Assembly (NCBI RefSeq): GCF_025399795.1
Contig: NZ_JAODTZ010000041.1
Span: 28,247 to 92,246, forward strand
Origin: Streptomyces rhizosphaerihabitans
GTDB taxonomy: Bacteria; Actinomycetota; Actinomycetes; Streptomycetales; Streptomycetaceae
Reading direction: 5' to 3'
DNA: 64,000 nucleotides
A program made the translations under genes and the position numbers. Shown here in pieces: positions 17,712-27,266 of this stretch (position 1 is the first letter of the stretch; every line of letters starts with the position of its first letter). The notes under the pieces were generated by a model. It ran no database searches and had not been told where the DNA came from. It was given only the letters and a program-made list of their open reading frames with translations.

Positions 17712-18955
17712 CCGGCCCCCTGGCCGAGGTCCTCGACGGACAGCGCGAGGCCGACCTGCAACGGGCCGCGCGAGCCCTGCTGAAGGAGCCCCTGCTCACC
17801 GCCGACGGACCGCACGCCGACGCCTTCCGGCTGGTGCGCCGGCACTCCGCCGAACTGCGGGAGTGGTTCGAGCGCAACGTCGGCTGGACCCTGCGCACGG
17901 ACGCCGACGCCGCACGGCTGCGCAAGACGCCGGGCACCCTCACCGACGCGACGCACCCGGCCCGCGAGGTCGGCCGGGCGGCGCTGCCGTTCACCCGGCG
18001 CCGCTACGTCCTGCTGTGCCTGACCCTGGCCGCACTGGAGCGGGGCGAGTCGCAGGTGGCACTCGGACGCCTCGCCGAACAGGTCGTCCTGGCCGCCGCC
18101 GACCCCGAACTCGTCGCCGCCGGGATCACGTTCACCCTGGAGCGGCGTGACGAGCGCGTCGACCTCGCCGCCGTCGTACGACTGCTGCTGCGGCAGGGAG
18201 TGCTGCGCAGGGTGGCCGGGGACGAGGACGCGTACGTCAGCGGATCCGGAGACGTGCTCTACGACGTACGGCGGCGTGTGCTGGCGGGGATGCCGGCCGC
18301 CCGGCACGGTCCGTCCCTGATCGAATCCGCGGCGTTCGAGGAACGCCTCGTGGAGATGACGGCGCAGACCGCGCTCGACAGCGACGAGCTGAGGTTCCGC
18401 GCGATCCGCTGGAAGCTGACCCGCCGCCTCCTCGACGACCCGGTGCTCTACTACGACGACCTGACCGACGAGGAACTGGCCTATCTCACCCGGCAGCGCG
18501 GCTTCATCACCGCGCGCATCGGCGAACTGACCGGACTCGTCGCCGAGGTCCGTGCCGAAGGCATAGCCATGGTCGACCCGCACGACGAACTCACCGACGT
18601 ACGCATGCCGGAACAAGGCACGCACGGGCACATCACCCTGCTGCTCGCCGGGCATCTGGCACGGGCGGACGGGCCGGTCACTCCCGCCGAACTCGCGTCA
18701 CGAGTGCGGGAACTGGCCGCGGAACACGGCGGTTTCTGGTCCAAGTCGGCGCGAGAGCCGGGAATGGAAACCGAGTTGGTGGAGCAGGCCCTGGAGAAGA
18801 TCGTGGCACTGGGACTCGCCGAACGCACGGAACAGGGTGTCGTGCCGCGCCCGGCCCTCGCGAGGTACGCGGTCGGAGAGCCCGTAGTCAGGGAACCAGG
18901 GCGCGCCCGTCATGCCGCCGCGGCACCGGACTCGACCATGAAGGACGAAAGGTGA
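17708..18955 (+). CDS. jetB: Wadjet type II JetB (KITE-like subunit)
   Basis: A 415-residue protein of the TIGR02678 family. In Wadjet the JetB protein is the winged-helix (KITE-like) partner that binds JetA. Visible segments include FRLVRRHSAELREWFERNVG, FTRRRYVLLCLTLAALERGE and ALDSDELRFRAIRWKLTRRL. The tail is short and charged. The ATG overlaps the jetA stop (ATGA) and its stop overlaps the jetC GTG (GTGA), so the stoichiometry is probably set by translational coupling. Confidence 0.9.
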   Translation: MTGPLAEVLDGQREADLQRAARALLKEPLLTADGPHADAFRLVRRHSAELREWFERNVGWTLRTDADAARLRKTPGTLTDATHPAREVGRAALPFTRRRYVLLCLTLAALERGESQVALGRLAEQVVLAAADPELVAAGITFTLERRDERVDLAAVVRLLLRQGVLRRVAGDEDAYVSGSGDVLYDVRRRVLAGMPAARHGPSLIESAAFEERLVEMTAQTALDSDELRFRAIRWKLTRRLLDDPVLYYDDLTDEELAYLTRQRGFITARIGELTGLVAEVRAEGIAMVDPHDELTDVRMPEQGTHGHITLLLAGHLARADGPVTPAELASRVRELAAEHGGFWSKSAREPGMETELVEQALEKIVALGLAERTEQGVVPRPALARYAVGEPVVREPGRARHAAAAPDSTMKDER

Positions 18956-21900
18956 ACCGCGCTGTGACGGTGCTCCCCAGCCCCGCGCCCGGCCGCTGGC
19001 GGCCCCTGCGCATCGGACTCGTCGACCTGTTCCACTACGACGTCGAGGAGTTCTGGTTCCGCGACGGCCGCCTGCTGCTGCGAGGCAACAACGGCACCGG
19101 CAAATCGAAGGTGCTCGCCCTCACCCTGCCGTTCCTGCTGGACGGAGACCTCTCCGCCCGCCGTGTCGAGCCCGACGGCGACCCGGGCAAGCGCATGGAA
19201 TGGAATCTGCTCCTGGGCGGCGAACACCCGCACCCGGAACGGCTCGGCTATACCTGGATCGAGTTCGGACGGCTCGACGAGACCACGGGCGATCCGCATT
19301 TCCGTACGCTCCTCTGCGGACTGAAGGCGGTCGCCGGGCGCGGCATCGCCCGCCACTGGTTCGGGGTGACGGACCAGCGCATCGGCGCCGGCCTCGACCT
19401 GCTCGACGCCACCGGAACGGCCCTGTCCAGGGACCGTCTCGCCGAGGCGGTCGCCGGACGCGGCATGGTCTACGACACCGCGAAGACCTACCGCCGAGCG
19501 GTCGACGAAGCGCTCTTCGGGCTCGGAGAGCGGCGCTACGGAGCACTGGTCGACCTGCTCATCCAGCTGCGCCAGCCGCAACTGTCCAAGCGGCCCAACG
19601 AAGCGGCCCTGTCCAGGGCACTGACCGAGGCGCTGCCGCCGATGGACCAGGCGGTCATCGCCGACGCGGCCGAAGCCTTCAGGTCGCTGGACGAGGAGAA
19701 GGAGGAACTGCGGGCGGCCCGCGAGGCGGAACAGGCGTCGTCGGCGTTCCTCGACCACTACCGGCGCTACGCCCGCATCGCCTCCCGGCGCCGGGCCCGC
19801 CTGCCCCGCAGCGAACACGCCCGCTACGAACACCTCCAGCGTGAACTCCTCAAAGCGCAGGCCGACCGCGAACAGGCCGTGACGGACCGGAAGGAGGCCG
19901 GGGAACGGGCGGCCGCACTCGACGAGCGGGCCGCGCGGCTGGCGGCCCAGGACGCCGCCCTGCGGACCGGCCCCGAGATGCGCGACGCCCGCGAGCTCGA
20001 ACAGGCGGCGGCCGACGCCTCCCGTACGGCGGGAGAACGGACGCGCGCCGAGGAGGACCGCCGTACGGCGGCCGAGGCCCACACCCGTGCCCTCGGCCGG
20101 CTCACCACCGCCGGCCATCGGCGCACCGCGGCGCTCAAGGCGCTGGAGGACTTGCAGGACCGGGTCGACGAGACCGCCGCGACAGCCCGCCTCGACTCCC
20201 CCCGGACCCAGGGTGCCCCCGAGGCGGCCCTGCGCCGGGAGGCGGAGGAGGCGACAGCGCGACGACGGCGCGCCGTCGCGCATGTGGAGGAACTCGCCAC
20301 CCGGGCCGAACGCGCCGAGGAGGCCCGCGGAGCGGCCGGGCTGCGCGCCGACGAGGCCGACGAAGAGGTCGTGCACAGCGGCGAGCGGCTGGCCGAGGCC
20401 GAGGAGAACGCCGCCGGGGCGGGGCGCGCACTGATCGCGGACGTGCGGGAACACCTGTCCCGTTGCGCGGAGTTGCGCCTGCCGGACCTCCCCGGGATCC
20501 TCGACGCGGTCCAGAGCTGGGTGAGCGGTCTGGACGGCCCCCACCCGGCGCTCGCGGCGGCGGCCGGGACCCATCGCGCCTTCGCCTCCGAACTGGCAGA
20601 CCGAGCGGCCGACCTGGCCCACCGGGAGGCGGGACGGGCGGACCGGCAGCGCCTCGCGGTCGAGGAGCTGGCAGAACGCGAAAGGGGCGGGCAGCGCGGC
20701 CCGTCGGCTCCGTACACCCGCACGCCCCATGTCCGGGAGCGGGGTCCCGGCGCCCCGCTGTGGCGGCTCGTCGACTTCCGGCCCCATGTCACCGAAGCCG
20801 AACGCGCGGGACTGGAAGCCGCGTTGGAGGCGTCGGGACTCCTCGACGCCTGGGTGCGGCCGGACGGTTCCGCGGTGGCGGCGGACGGCCACGACGTGTT
20901 GCTCGACCCGGCCGACCCGTTCGGCGGAGCCGGCCTCGACCACGCGCTGTGCCCGGCCGTCGACCACACGGACACGGGGGCCGCCGCCGTGGGGGAGCGG
21001 ACGGTCGGACGCGTGCTCGCCGCGATCGGGCTGGCCGGACAGGACGGCGGCGGGCCCGGGACGACCCCCTGGGGCGTCGAGGGCAACGACACCTGGGTCT
21101 CCGTGCACGGCAGCTTCCGCGTCGGCGCGCTGACCGGCAGCTGGGCCAAGGACTGCGCCCAGTACGTGGGCGAGGAGGCCCGGGAGCAGGCACGCCGGGC
21201 CCGGATCGGTCAACTGCGCATCGAAATCGGCGCTTTGGAGGTCGAGCGGGAGCAACTGGCCCAGGAGCAGCGCGTTGTCGCCGAGCGTCGCCGCGTCCTC
21301 GATGCCGAACTCGCCGCGGTGCCCGGCGACGACACCCTGCGACTGGCCCACGCGCGCGTCACCGCCGCGGCCGACGCCGCCCACCGGGCCCGTGCCCGGC
21401 ACCGTGAGCGGATGGCGGACCTGGCCCGCGCGGACGCGGCCGCACACCGGGCCACAGCCGAACTCACCGAGACCGCGGCCGACATGAATCTCCCCGCCGA
21501 CCGGGCCGGACTGGGTGCCGTGCTCCAGGCGCTCGCCGACCGCACCGCCCTTCTCGCGGCGCTCTGGCCGGCGTTGAGAGAACGCGCGGAGGCCGAGCAC
21601 GCCGTCGCAGGCGAACAGGCGGAGACCGAACGGGCCGAGCTCCGGGTCCACGAACTCGCGGAGCGCACGGCGGAGGCGACCCGGCTCGCCGCCGCCGCGG
21701 ACGAGCACCTCACCACCCTCCGCTCCACGGTCGGAGCGGCCGTCGCCGACCTCCAGCGGCGACTGGAGGCGACGACGGCGGCCGCACATGACTGCGGGAG
21801 CGAGCGAAGGCGGGCCCAGGAGGACATCGGCGAGGCGGACCGGCGCGCCAGCCACGCCGAGGGACGCATCGAGCAGCTCGGCGAGGGCGTCACGGAAGCG

Positions 21901-23244
21901 ACCGCCGCCCGCGAGCGGGCCGTCGCGGCCCTGCAGCGGTTCGCCTCGACGGGACTGCTCATGGTCGCCCTTCCCGACACCGTCGTACCCGACGGCGACG
22001 GTGGGGTGTGGGCGGCGACCCCGGCCGTCAACCTCGCCCGCGCCATCGAGTCCCAACTGTCCGCCACCGACGACTCGGACGCGGCCTGGGAGCGCGTACA
22101 GAAGCGGCTGAGCGAGGAGTTCAGCAGACTCCAGGACGCGCTGTCCCGGCACGGACACACCGCGACGGCCCGGACGGGCGAGGACGGCATGCGGGTCGAC
22201 ATCGTCTACCAGGGCCGCGAACGCGCCGTCCCTGAACTCGCCGAAGCCCTTTCCGCCGAGGTCGCCGAACTGACCCGCATCCTGTCCGCGCACGAACGCG
22301 AGATCCTGCAGACCCATCTGATCACCGAGGTCGCCGGCACGCTTCAGGAACTGATCGGTGCCGCCGAACGGCAGGTGCGCGCCATGAACAAGGAGCTGGA
22401 GGAGCGCCCGACCTCGACGGGGATGAAGCTGCGGCTGGTCTGGCGGTCGTCCCGCCGGGCCCCGCAGGGACTGGCCGCGGCCCGTGAACGGCTGCGTCAG
22501 TCCGCCGACGCCTGGTCACCGCGGGACAGGGACGCGGTCGGCGCGTTCCTTCAGGAGCAGATCGCGCGCCGCCAGGCCGACGACAGCACCGGCAGCTGGC
22601 TGGAGGATCTCACCGCGGCCCTCGACTACCGCGCCTGGCACGAGTTCGGCGTCGAACGCCACCAGCACGGCAAGTGGGTACCGGCCACCGGGCCCGCCTC
22701 CGGCGGCGAGCGGGTACTCGCGGCGTCCGTGCCCCTCTTCGCCGCGGCGTCCTCCCACTACGCGAGCGCGGGCGGCGCCCACGCGCCGCGCCTGGTCACC
22801 CTGGACGAGGCGTTCGCCGGAGTGGACGACGACTCGCGCGCCAAGTGCCTCGGTCTGCTGCGCGCGTTCGACCTCGATGTCGTCATGACCAGCGAACGGG
22901 AATGGGCCTGTTACCCGCAGGTGCCCGGGATCGCCATCGCCCAGCTCTCCCGTGTCGACGACATCGCCGCCGTCCTGGTGACCCGGTGGGAGTGGGACGG
23001 CCGCGACCGGCGGCGCGGCGCGGAGCCCGACGGACGGGTGAACACTCCGGGGGAGCTCTCGCCTGCCGTCGGCCCGGCGAAGGCGCCGGGCGGAGCTGGA
23101 GTCGGGGCCGCAGGTGGAGCCGGGGGCGGTGCCCCGGGCAGCGTCGCGGTCGAGGCCATGGGTGGTGCGATGGCGCCGTCCGCCGGGCAGGGGTGGGACG
23201 CCGCCGTGGGCGGCACCGGAGACCGGGAGTCTCCGTGGACATGA
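18952..23244 (+). CDS. jetC: Wadjet type II JetC (SMC-like ATPase)
   Basis: A 1430-residue SMC/MukB-like motor of the TIGR02680 family. The Walker A motif is GNNGTGKS (45-52). Long Ala/Glu/Arg-rich coiled coils fill most of residues 230-1150, broken near 560-720 by a hinge-like globular part. The signature SGGE lies at 1250-1253 and Walker B LDEAF at 1284-1288. Wadjet complexes extrude DNA loops by ATP hydrolysis and select small circular DNA. The last about 75 residues are low-complexity Gly/Ala-rich, unusual for the family. Starts at GTG overlapping jetB and overlaps jetD by ATGA. Confidence 0.93.
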   Translation: MNRAVTVLPSPAPGRWRPLRIGLVDLFHYDVEEFWFRDGRLLLRGNNGTGKSKVLALTLPFLLDGDLSARRVEPDGDPGKRMEWNLLLGGEHPHPERLGYTWIEFGRLDETTGDPHFRTLLCGLKAVAGRGIARHWFGVTDQRIGAGLDLLDATGTALSRDRLAEAVAGRGMVYDTAKTYRRAVDEALFGLGERRYGALVDLLIQLRQPQLSKRPNEAALSRALTEALPPMDQAVIADAAEAFRSLDEEKEELRAAREAEQASSAFLDHYRRYARIASRRRARLPRSEHARYEHLQRELLKAQADREQAVTDRKEAGERAAALDERAARLAAQDAALRTGPEMRDARELEQAAADASRTAGERTRAEEDRRTAAEAHTRALGRLTTAGHRRTAALKALEDLQDRVDETAATARLDSPRTQGAPEAALRREAEEATARRRRAVAHVEELATRAERAEEARGAAGLRADEADEEVVHSGERLAEAEENAAGAGRALIADVREHLSRCAELRLPDLPGILDAVQSWVSGLDGPHPALAAAAGTHRAFASELADRAADLAHREAGRADRQRLAVEELAERERGGQRGPSAPYTRTPHVRERGPGAPLWRLVDFRPHVTEAERAGLEAALEASGLLDAWVRPDGSAVAADGHDVLLDPADPFGGAGLDHALCPAVDHTDTGAAAVGERTVGRVLAAIGLAGQDGGGPGTTPWGVEGNDTWVSVHGSFRVGALTGSWAKDCAQYVGEEAREQARRARIGQLRIEIGALEVEREQLAQEQRVVAERRRVLDAELAAVPGDDTLRLAHARVTAAADAAHRARARHRERMADLARADAAAHRATAELTETAADMNLPADRAGLGAVLQALADRTALLAALWPALRERAEAEHAVAGEQAETERAELRVHELAERTAEATRLAAAADEHLTTLRSTVGAAVADLQRRLEATTAAAHDCGSERRRAQEDIGEADRRASHAEGRIEQLGEGVTEATAARERAVAALQRFASTGLLMVALPDTVVPDGDGGVWAATPAVNLARAIESQLSATDDSDAAWERVQKRLSEEFSRLQDALSRHGHTATARTGEDGMRVDIVYQGRERAVPELAEALSAEVAELTRILSAHEREILQTHLITEVAGTLQELIGAAERQVRAMNKELEERPTSTGMKLRLVWRSSRRAPQGLAAARERLRQSADAWSPRDRDAVGAFLQEQIARRQADDSTGSWLEDLTAALDYRAWHEFGVERHQHGKWVPATGPASGGERVLAASVPLFAAASSHYASAGGAHAPRLVTLDEAFAGVDDDSRAKCLGLLRAFDLDVVMTSEREWACYPQVPGIAIAQLSRVDDIAAVLVTRWEWDGRDRRRGAEPDGRVNTPGELSPAVGPAKAPGGAGVGAAGGAGGGAPGSVAVEAMGGAMAPSAGQGWDAAVGGTGDRESPWT

Positions 23245-24725
23245 ACCCTCCCGTGCCGCCGTCCTCGACCACCGGGAGTCCGCCAGGGACGGACCGGCCG
23301 ACGCGACTGGCGCGGCCGGACCGAGCGGATCGACCGGATCGGGCGGATCGACCGGATCGAGGGGATCGGCCGGATCGAGCGGTCGTGCCTCGGGATCCGG
23401 TGGGGTCGGCGAACGAGGCGGATGTCGTGGAGGCCGTGGAGGCCGTGGAGGCCGTGGAGGCCGTGCCACCCACGGCACCTCAGGCCGTCGAGCCGGCCGA
23501 TGCCGAACGCCTCGGACGGCTGCTCGGCGATCCCGGCCTGGCCTGGCTCGTGGAACGGGCCCGGCAACGGATGGCACGCGGTCGCGCGCTCACCGGCCCG
23601 GTCACCCTGTCCCACCCCGATGAATCCCAACGCCGGGCCGTCGAAAGCCTGTTGGGCCGGGCACCGCAGGCCGGACGCTCCCTGACCGTTCGCCTCGACA
23701 CGGTGGACGTGATCCTGCGCCGCTCCGGTGCCTGCCGGGACGGACTGGCGGCCGCTGTCGTGACCCTCACCGGCCCCGTCACGCCGCGCGCCGAGGCGCG
23801 CGACACGGAGGCCCGGGCATGGGAAGAGGCCTACGCCCCGCTGGGCACCCTCGGCGCGGAACTCGCCGACTGGGTGGAACGGATTCGCAGGGACGGGCTC
23901 GTACGGCGGCTCGCGCACACGCCGGAAGCCGCCGGCTCCCTGGTGGAGGCCGCGGTGCGGGCGCTGCGCTCGCTTCCCGTCGTACCTCCGACGTCACGCG
24001 CGACATTCGCGGCGCGGAACCTCTCGGGCGCGCATGCCCTGGACGAGGGGACACCGCTCGCCGCTCTCGTGCTGTCGGGCCTGCGTTCCCTCACGGGATT
24101 CCCCGACGGCGCCGGTGCCCAGTGGCGACGGGAAGCGTGGGCGTCGGCCGGTCTGCTCAAGGACGACGTGTCATCGACGGTCCTCTGTCTCAACCTGCGG
24201 GGCACCCCGTCCCTCGACTGGATGGCCGATGCCGGTGAACCCGCTGTCCTCACCTTGCGCTTCCTCACCCGTCACCCGCGGGCTCCCGCCGTCCCGGAGA
24301 CGGGAACCGTCCACGTCTGCGAGAACCCGGCCGTGCTGTCCGCCGCAGCCGACACGTTCGGCCCGGCCTGCCCGCCCATGGTGTGCATCCAAGGTCAGCC
24401 CTCGGCCGCCGCGCTCACCCTGCTGCGCGGCCTGACCACCCAGGGAGCGGGCCTTCGCTATCACGGAGACTTCGACTGGGGCGGTGTGCGGATCGCCACG
24501 ACACTCCGGCGCAGTGTCCCCTGGCTGCCGTGGCGCTACACGGCCGCCCACTACCGGGCGGCGGCGGCCGGGTTGGGCCCGTCAGCCCAGGCGCTGACGG
24601 GCCCGCCCGCCGTCACCCCTTGGGATCCCGCACTGGCCGTCGCCCTCGCCGAACTCGGGGTCCGGGTCGAGGAGGAGGTGGTACTCGACGCGTTGCTTTC
24701 CGACTTGGAGCGGCAGGGGTGCTGA
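23241..24725 (+). CDS. jetD: Wadjet type II JetD (Toprim nuclease)
   Basis: A 494-residue protein of the TIGR02679 family: a DUF3323-like N-terminal region and a Toprim-like C-terminal domain (DUF2399) related to topoisomerase VI subunit A. Candidate metal ligands are E361 (VCENPAVL) and D410/D412 (YHGDFDWGG). JetD is the subunit that cuts circular plasmid DNA after JetABC has extruded it. The first about 85 residues are an unusual repeat-rich extension (PDRADRPDR units and four VEA triplets). The family-like part begins near AERLGRLLGDPGLAWLVERA. Start overlaps jetC (ATGA). Confidence 0.92.
   Translation: MNPPVPPSSTTGSPPGTDRPTRLARPDRADRPDRADRPDRGDRPDRAVVPRDPVGSANEADVVEAVEAVEAVEAVPPTAPQAVEPADAERLGRLLGDPGLAWLVERARQRMARGRALTGPVTLSHPDESQRRAVESLLGRAPQAGRSLTVRLDTVDVILRRSGACRDGLAAAVVTLTGPVTPRAEARDTEARAWEEAYAPLGTLGAELADWVERIRRDGLVRRLAHTPEAAGSLVEAAVRALRSLPVVPPTSRATFAARNLSGAHALDEGTPLAALVLSGLRSLTGFPDGAGAQWRREAWASAGLLKDDVSSTVLCLNLRGTPSLDWMADAGEPAVLTLRFLTRHPRAPAVPETGTVHVCENPAVLSAAADTFGPACPPMVCIQGQPSAAALTLLRGLTTQGAGLRYHGDFDWGGVRIATTLRRSVPWLPWRYTAAHYRAAAAGLGPSAQALTGPPAVTPWDPALAVALAELGVRVEEEVVLDALLSDLERQGC
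23315..23382 (+). repeat. GGATCGACC-type repeat in jetD
   Basis: Imperfect tandem repetition of a CCGGATCG/GCGGATCG unit encoding RPDRADRPDR-type charged repeats at the JetD N-terminus. It reads through in frame. Confidence 0.7.
23427..23462 (+). repeat. 9-bp tandem repeat in jetD
   Basis: Four exact copies of GTGGAGGCC encode VEAVEAVEAVEA. Being a multiple of 3 bp, copy-number changes would keep the frame. Confidence 0.85.
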
Positions 24726-24878
24726 GGGGCGGGGCGGGGCACCGAGCGGCAGGGGCACTGACGGACAGAAGCGCTGAGTCACGGGAACCGGCGCGGGCGT
24801 GGGCGCGGGCGCTCACGGATCCTGCGGCCAAGGCGCCCGACCCAGTGCGAGCTGCTGGGTCCATTTCCGAGACCCTCG

Positions 24879-24884
24879 TATGCT
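24879..24884 (+). promoter_or_regulatory. Candidate -10 of the HxlR gene, leaderless
   Basis: TATGCT lies so that transcription would begin at or next to the GTG at 24891. No ribosome binding site precedes that GTG, which fits a leaderless mRNA. Confidence 0.45.
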
Positions 24885-24890
24885 GGACGT

Positions 24891-25388
24891 GTGAGGCGGA
24901 CTTCTTTTGCGAACTGGCCCTGTTCCATCGCGCGCACGATGGATCTGCTCGGCGACTGGTGGACGCCACTGGTGCTGCGGGAGGCGTTCTACGGGATCAA
25001 GCGGTTCGACGCGTTCCAGCAGGAGCTCGGCATCGCGCGCAACACGCTGACCGACCGGCTCCGCCGACTGGTCGACGAGGGGCTCATGGAGAAGCGGGCC
25101 TATCAGACGGATCCGGTGCGGTACGACTACGTGCTCACCGAGATGGGCCGGGACTTCTTCGGGGTGCTGGCCGCCATGAACAGCTGGGGCAACCGGTGGC
25201 TGAGCGGTGAGCAGGGGCCGCCGGTCGTCTTCCACCACGACCGCTGCGGGCGCGAGAGCGACGCCGCGGTGGTGTGCGCCGACTGCGGTGAGCCGATGAA
25301 GGCCGAGGACACCCATCCGCGGCTCGGCCCCGGCTACCCGCCCCAGCTCGCCGGACGCCCGGAGATTCGGAAGCGTTTCACCGCCTGA
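24891..25388 (+). CDS. HxlR-family transcriptional regulator
   Basis: A 165-residue HxlR/DUF24 winged-helix regulator: CSIARTMDLLGDWWTPLVLR, then YGIKRFDAFQQELGIARNTL and the wing region LVDEGLMEKRAYQ..YDYVLTEMG. A C-terminal zinc-ribbon-like tail (CGRESDAAVVCADCGEPM) is common in actinobacterial members. It likely controls the SRPBCC and luciferase-like genes downstream, which start after a terminator and a new promoter. HxlR proteins often sense reactive electrophiles or metabolites; the ligand here is unknown. Confidence 0.85.
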   Translation: MRRTSFANWPCSIARTMDLLGDWWTPLVLREAFYGIKRFDAFQQELGIARNTLTDRLRRLVDEGLMEKRAYQTDPVRYDYVLTEMGRDFFGVLAAMNSWGNRWLSGEQGPPVVFHHDRCGRESDAAVVCADCGEPMKAEDTHPRLGPGYPPQLAGRPEIRKRFTA

Positions 25389-25522
25389 ACGCGGGATCGT
25401 TTGCGGCTTCCGCATCCATCCGCTTCCCGCTTCGCGCGCTTCCCGCCCCGCTCCGCTTCCCGCCTCCGCTCCGTCCCGCCCTGCTTCGGCTTCCGTTTCC
25501 GTTTCGACTTCCGTTTCGACTT

Positions 25523-25556
25523 CCGCTCCCGGCCGGTGTGTCGGGAGCGGTTTTCC
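25523..25556 (+). terminator. Intrinsic terminator after HxlR gene
   Basis: CCGCTCCCG and CGGGAGCGG form a perfect 9-bp stem with a 10-nt loop followed by TTTTCC. Upstream, 25400-25520 is a pyrimidine-rich CTTCCG-type simple sequence. Confidence 0.8.
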
Positions 25557-25600
25557 TTGACAGGTCAGTCTATCTACGCAACTCTCAAGGTCAGGGGCCT
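25557..25600 (+). promoter_or_regulatory. Promoter and possible HxlR operator
   Basis: A consensus -35 TTGACA (25557-25562) directly follows the terminator. The region holds two AGGTCAG-type direct repeats (at about 25562 and 25590). No convincing -10 is visible. It would drive the SRPBCC gene at 25645. Confidence 0.45.
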
Positions 25601-25644
25601 GGAGCAAGGTGTTCCCTGGGAGACGAGAGGAAGGCCGGAGACCC

Positions 25645-26169
25645 ATGGAGTGGACGGGCGCGCGCTACGCGGACCAGCCGACGGTCGATGTGCGGATACG
25701 GATCGACGCTCCACCGCGACGCGTGTGGGAGCTCGTGTCCGACATCCATCTGATGCCGGAGCTGAGCGCGGAGCTCCAGTCGGTCGAGTGGCTCGACGGC
25801 GCGACGGGACCGGCTGTCGGCGCCCGCTTCGTCGGGCGCAGCGGACACGAGTCGCTGGGGGAGTGGGAGACCACCTCGTACGTGGTGGAGTGCGAGCCGT
25901 ACCGGGCGTTCGCCTGGGCGGTCGAGGACCCCGAACACCCCAGCGCTGTCTGGCGGTTCGGCCTGGAGGAGACGGACGGCGGCACCGAGCTGACCCAGTG
26001 GATGCGGATGGGGCCCGGCCGTTCCGGGCTCTCCTTCGCGATCGACCGGATGCCGGAGAAGGAGCAGAAGATCGTGTTCGTACGACTGCGGGAGTTCGAG
26101 CGGAGCATGACGGACACCGTCGCGGCGATCCGGAAGCTGGCCGAGAGCGCGGAAGGGACGGGTGCGTGA
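25645..26169 (+). CDS. SRPBCC/polyketide-cyclase-like protein
   Basis: A 174-residue START-like fold protein: TVDVRIRIDAPPRRVWELVS then DIHLMPELSAELQSVEWLDG, GGTELTQWMRMG and a long C-terminal helix (LREFERSMTDTVAAIRKL). The family binds hydrophobic ligands and includes aromatase/cyclases. The ATG at 25645 has GGAG 6 nt upstream. Its stop overlaps the next ATG (TGATG), so it is coupled to the luciferase-like oxidoreductase and may present or process the same substrate. Confidence 0.8.
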   Translation: MEWTGARYADQPTVDVRIRIDAPPRRVWELVSDIHLMPELSAELQSVEWLDGATGPAVGARFVGRSGHESLGEWETTSYVVECEPYRAFAWAVEDPEHPSAVWRFGLEETDGGTELTQWMRMGPGRSGLSFAIDRMPEKEQKIVFVRLREFERSMTDTVAAIRKLAESAEGTGA

Positions 26170-27266
26170 TGCGTACCTCCACGACGATCGAGGCGTCGTC
26201 GGGCGACTGGCGGGAGACCGTCGACTTCGTGGTCGAGGCCGAGAAGCTCGGGATGGACATCTGCTGGGTGGCGGAGGCCTGGGGCTCCGAAGCCCCTTCT
26301 CCGCTGGGCTACTTGGCGGCGCGGACCGAGCGGATGCTGCTCGGCTCCGGGATCATCCAGCTCGGGACCCGCACCCCGGCGGCCATCGCCCGCGCCGCGA
26401 TCACGCTCTCCAACATCTCCGGTGGGCGCTTCCTTCTCGGCCTCGGTCCGTCCGGCCCCCAGGTCATCGAGGGGCTGCACGGCGTGCCGTTCGCGCGACC
26501 GCTGTCCCGGATGCGGGAGACCGTGGAGATCGTCCGGCAGGCGGTCTCCGGGGAGAAACTCTCGTACGAGGGAAGGGAGTTCACGATCCCACTGCCCGGC
26601 GGCGAGGCGCGGCCCATGAGGATGTCCATGCGCGCCGAACACGACCTGCCCGTCTATCTCGCCACGCTCTCACCGAAGATGCTGCGGCTGACGGGGGAGG
26701 TGGCGGACGGCTGGCTGGGCACCAGCTTCGTGCCCGAGGGCGCCAAGGAGGCGTACTTCGACCACCTGGACTCGGGCCTCGCGGTGGCGGGCCGAAGCCG
26801 TGCCGACCTCGATGTCTGCCAGGGCGCCGAAGTGGCCTTCGCCGAGGACGAGGGCGCGCTGCGCGCCATGGTCGCGGGCCGGAAGAAGGAACTCGCCTTC
26901 AGCCTGGGCGGGATGGGCTCCGCCACCACCAACTTCTACAACGCCGCCTACAGCAGGCAGGGTTGGGCGGAGATCGCAGCCGAGATCCATGAGCGCTGGC
27001 AGGCCGGGGACCGGGACGGCGCCGCGGAACTCGTGACCGACGAGATGGTCCTCGGCACGACCCTGATCGGCACCGAGGACATGGTTCGCGAACGGCTCCG
27101 GGTCTGGCGCGCCGCCGGAGTCGACACGGTGCGCCTCTACCCCGCGGGCGAGACCCTCGACGAGCGGCTCGCGACACTGGGACGTGCACTGGATCTCGTA
27201 TCCGCCGAGAATCCGGTCACGGCCGAGAAGCCGACTACCGGCGAGAAGCCGGCCGCGGTCCATTAG
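26169..27266 (+). CDS. Luciferase-like (LLM) F420/FMN-dependent oxidoreductase
   Basis: A 365-residue TIM-barrel protein of the bacterial luciferase-like superfamily: VAEAWGSEAPSPLGYLAART, LGSGIIQLGTRTP, AITLSNISGGRFLLGLG and VYLATLSPKMLRLTGEVADG. Actinobacterial members usually use F420 and oxidise alcohols, aldehydes or xenobiotics. The substrate is unknown. Translation is coupled to the SRPBCC gene. The C-terminus carries a short repetitive tail (AENPVTAEKPTTGEKP), probably recently expanded. Confidence 0.85.
   Translation: MRTSTTIEASSGDWRETVDFVVEAEKLGMDICWVAEAWGSEAPSPLGYLAARTERMLLGSGIIQLGTRTPAAIARAAITLSNISGGRFLLGLGPSGPQVIEGLHGVPFARPLSRMRETVEIVRQAVSGEKLSYEGREFTIPLPGGEARPMRMSMRAEHDLPVYLATLSPKMLRLTGEVADGWLGTSFVPEGAKEAYFDHLDSGLAVAGRSRADLDVCQGAEVAFAEDEGALRAMVAGRKKELAFSLGGMGSATTNFYNAAYSRQGWAEIAAEIHERWQAGDRDGAAELVTDEMVLGTTLIGTEDMVRERLRVWRAAGVDTVRLYPAGETLDERLATLGRALDLVSAENPVTAEKPTTGEKPAAVH

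Noticed and set aside
18910..22317. Long reverse-strand frame opposite jetB/jetC
   Set aside because: Shadow of JetC; Gly/Arg-rich composition without domains.
24891..25388. HxlR gene as a fifth member of the Wadjet operon
   Set aside because: It lies 165 bp after jetD, has its own promoter-like element, and fits better with the downstream SRPBCC/luciferase-like genes.
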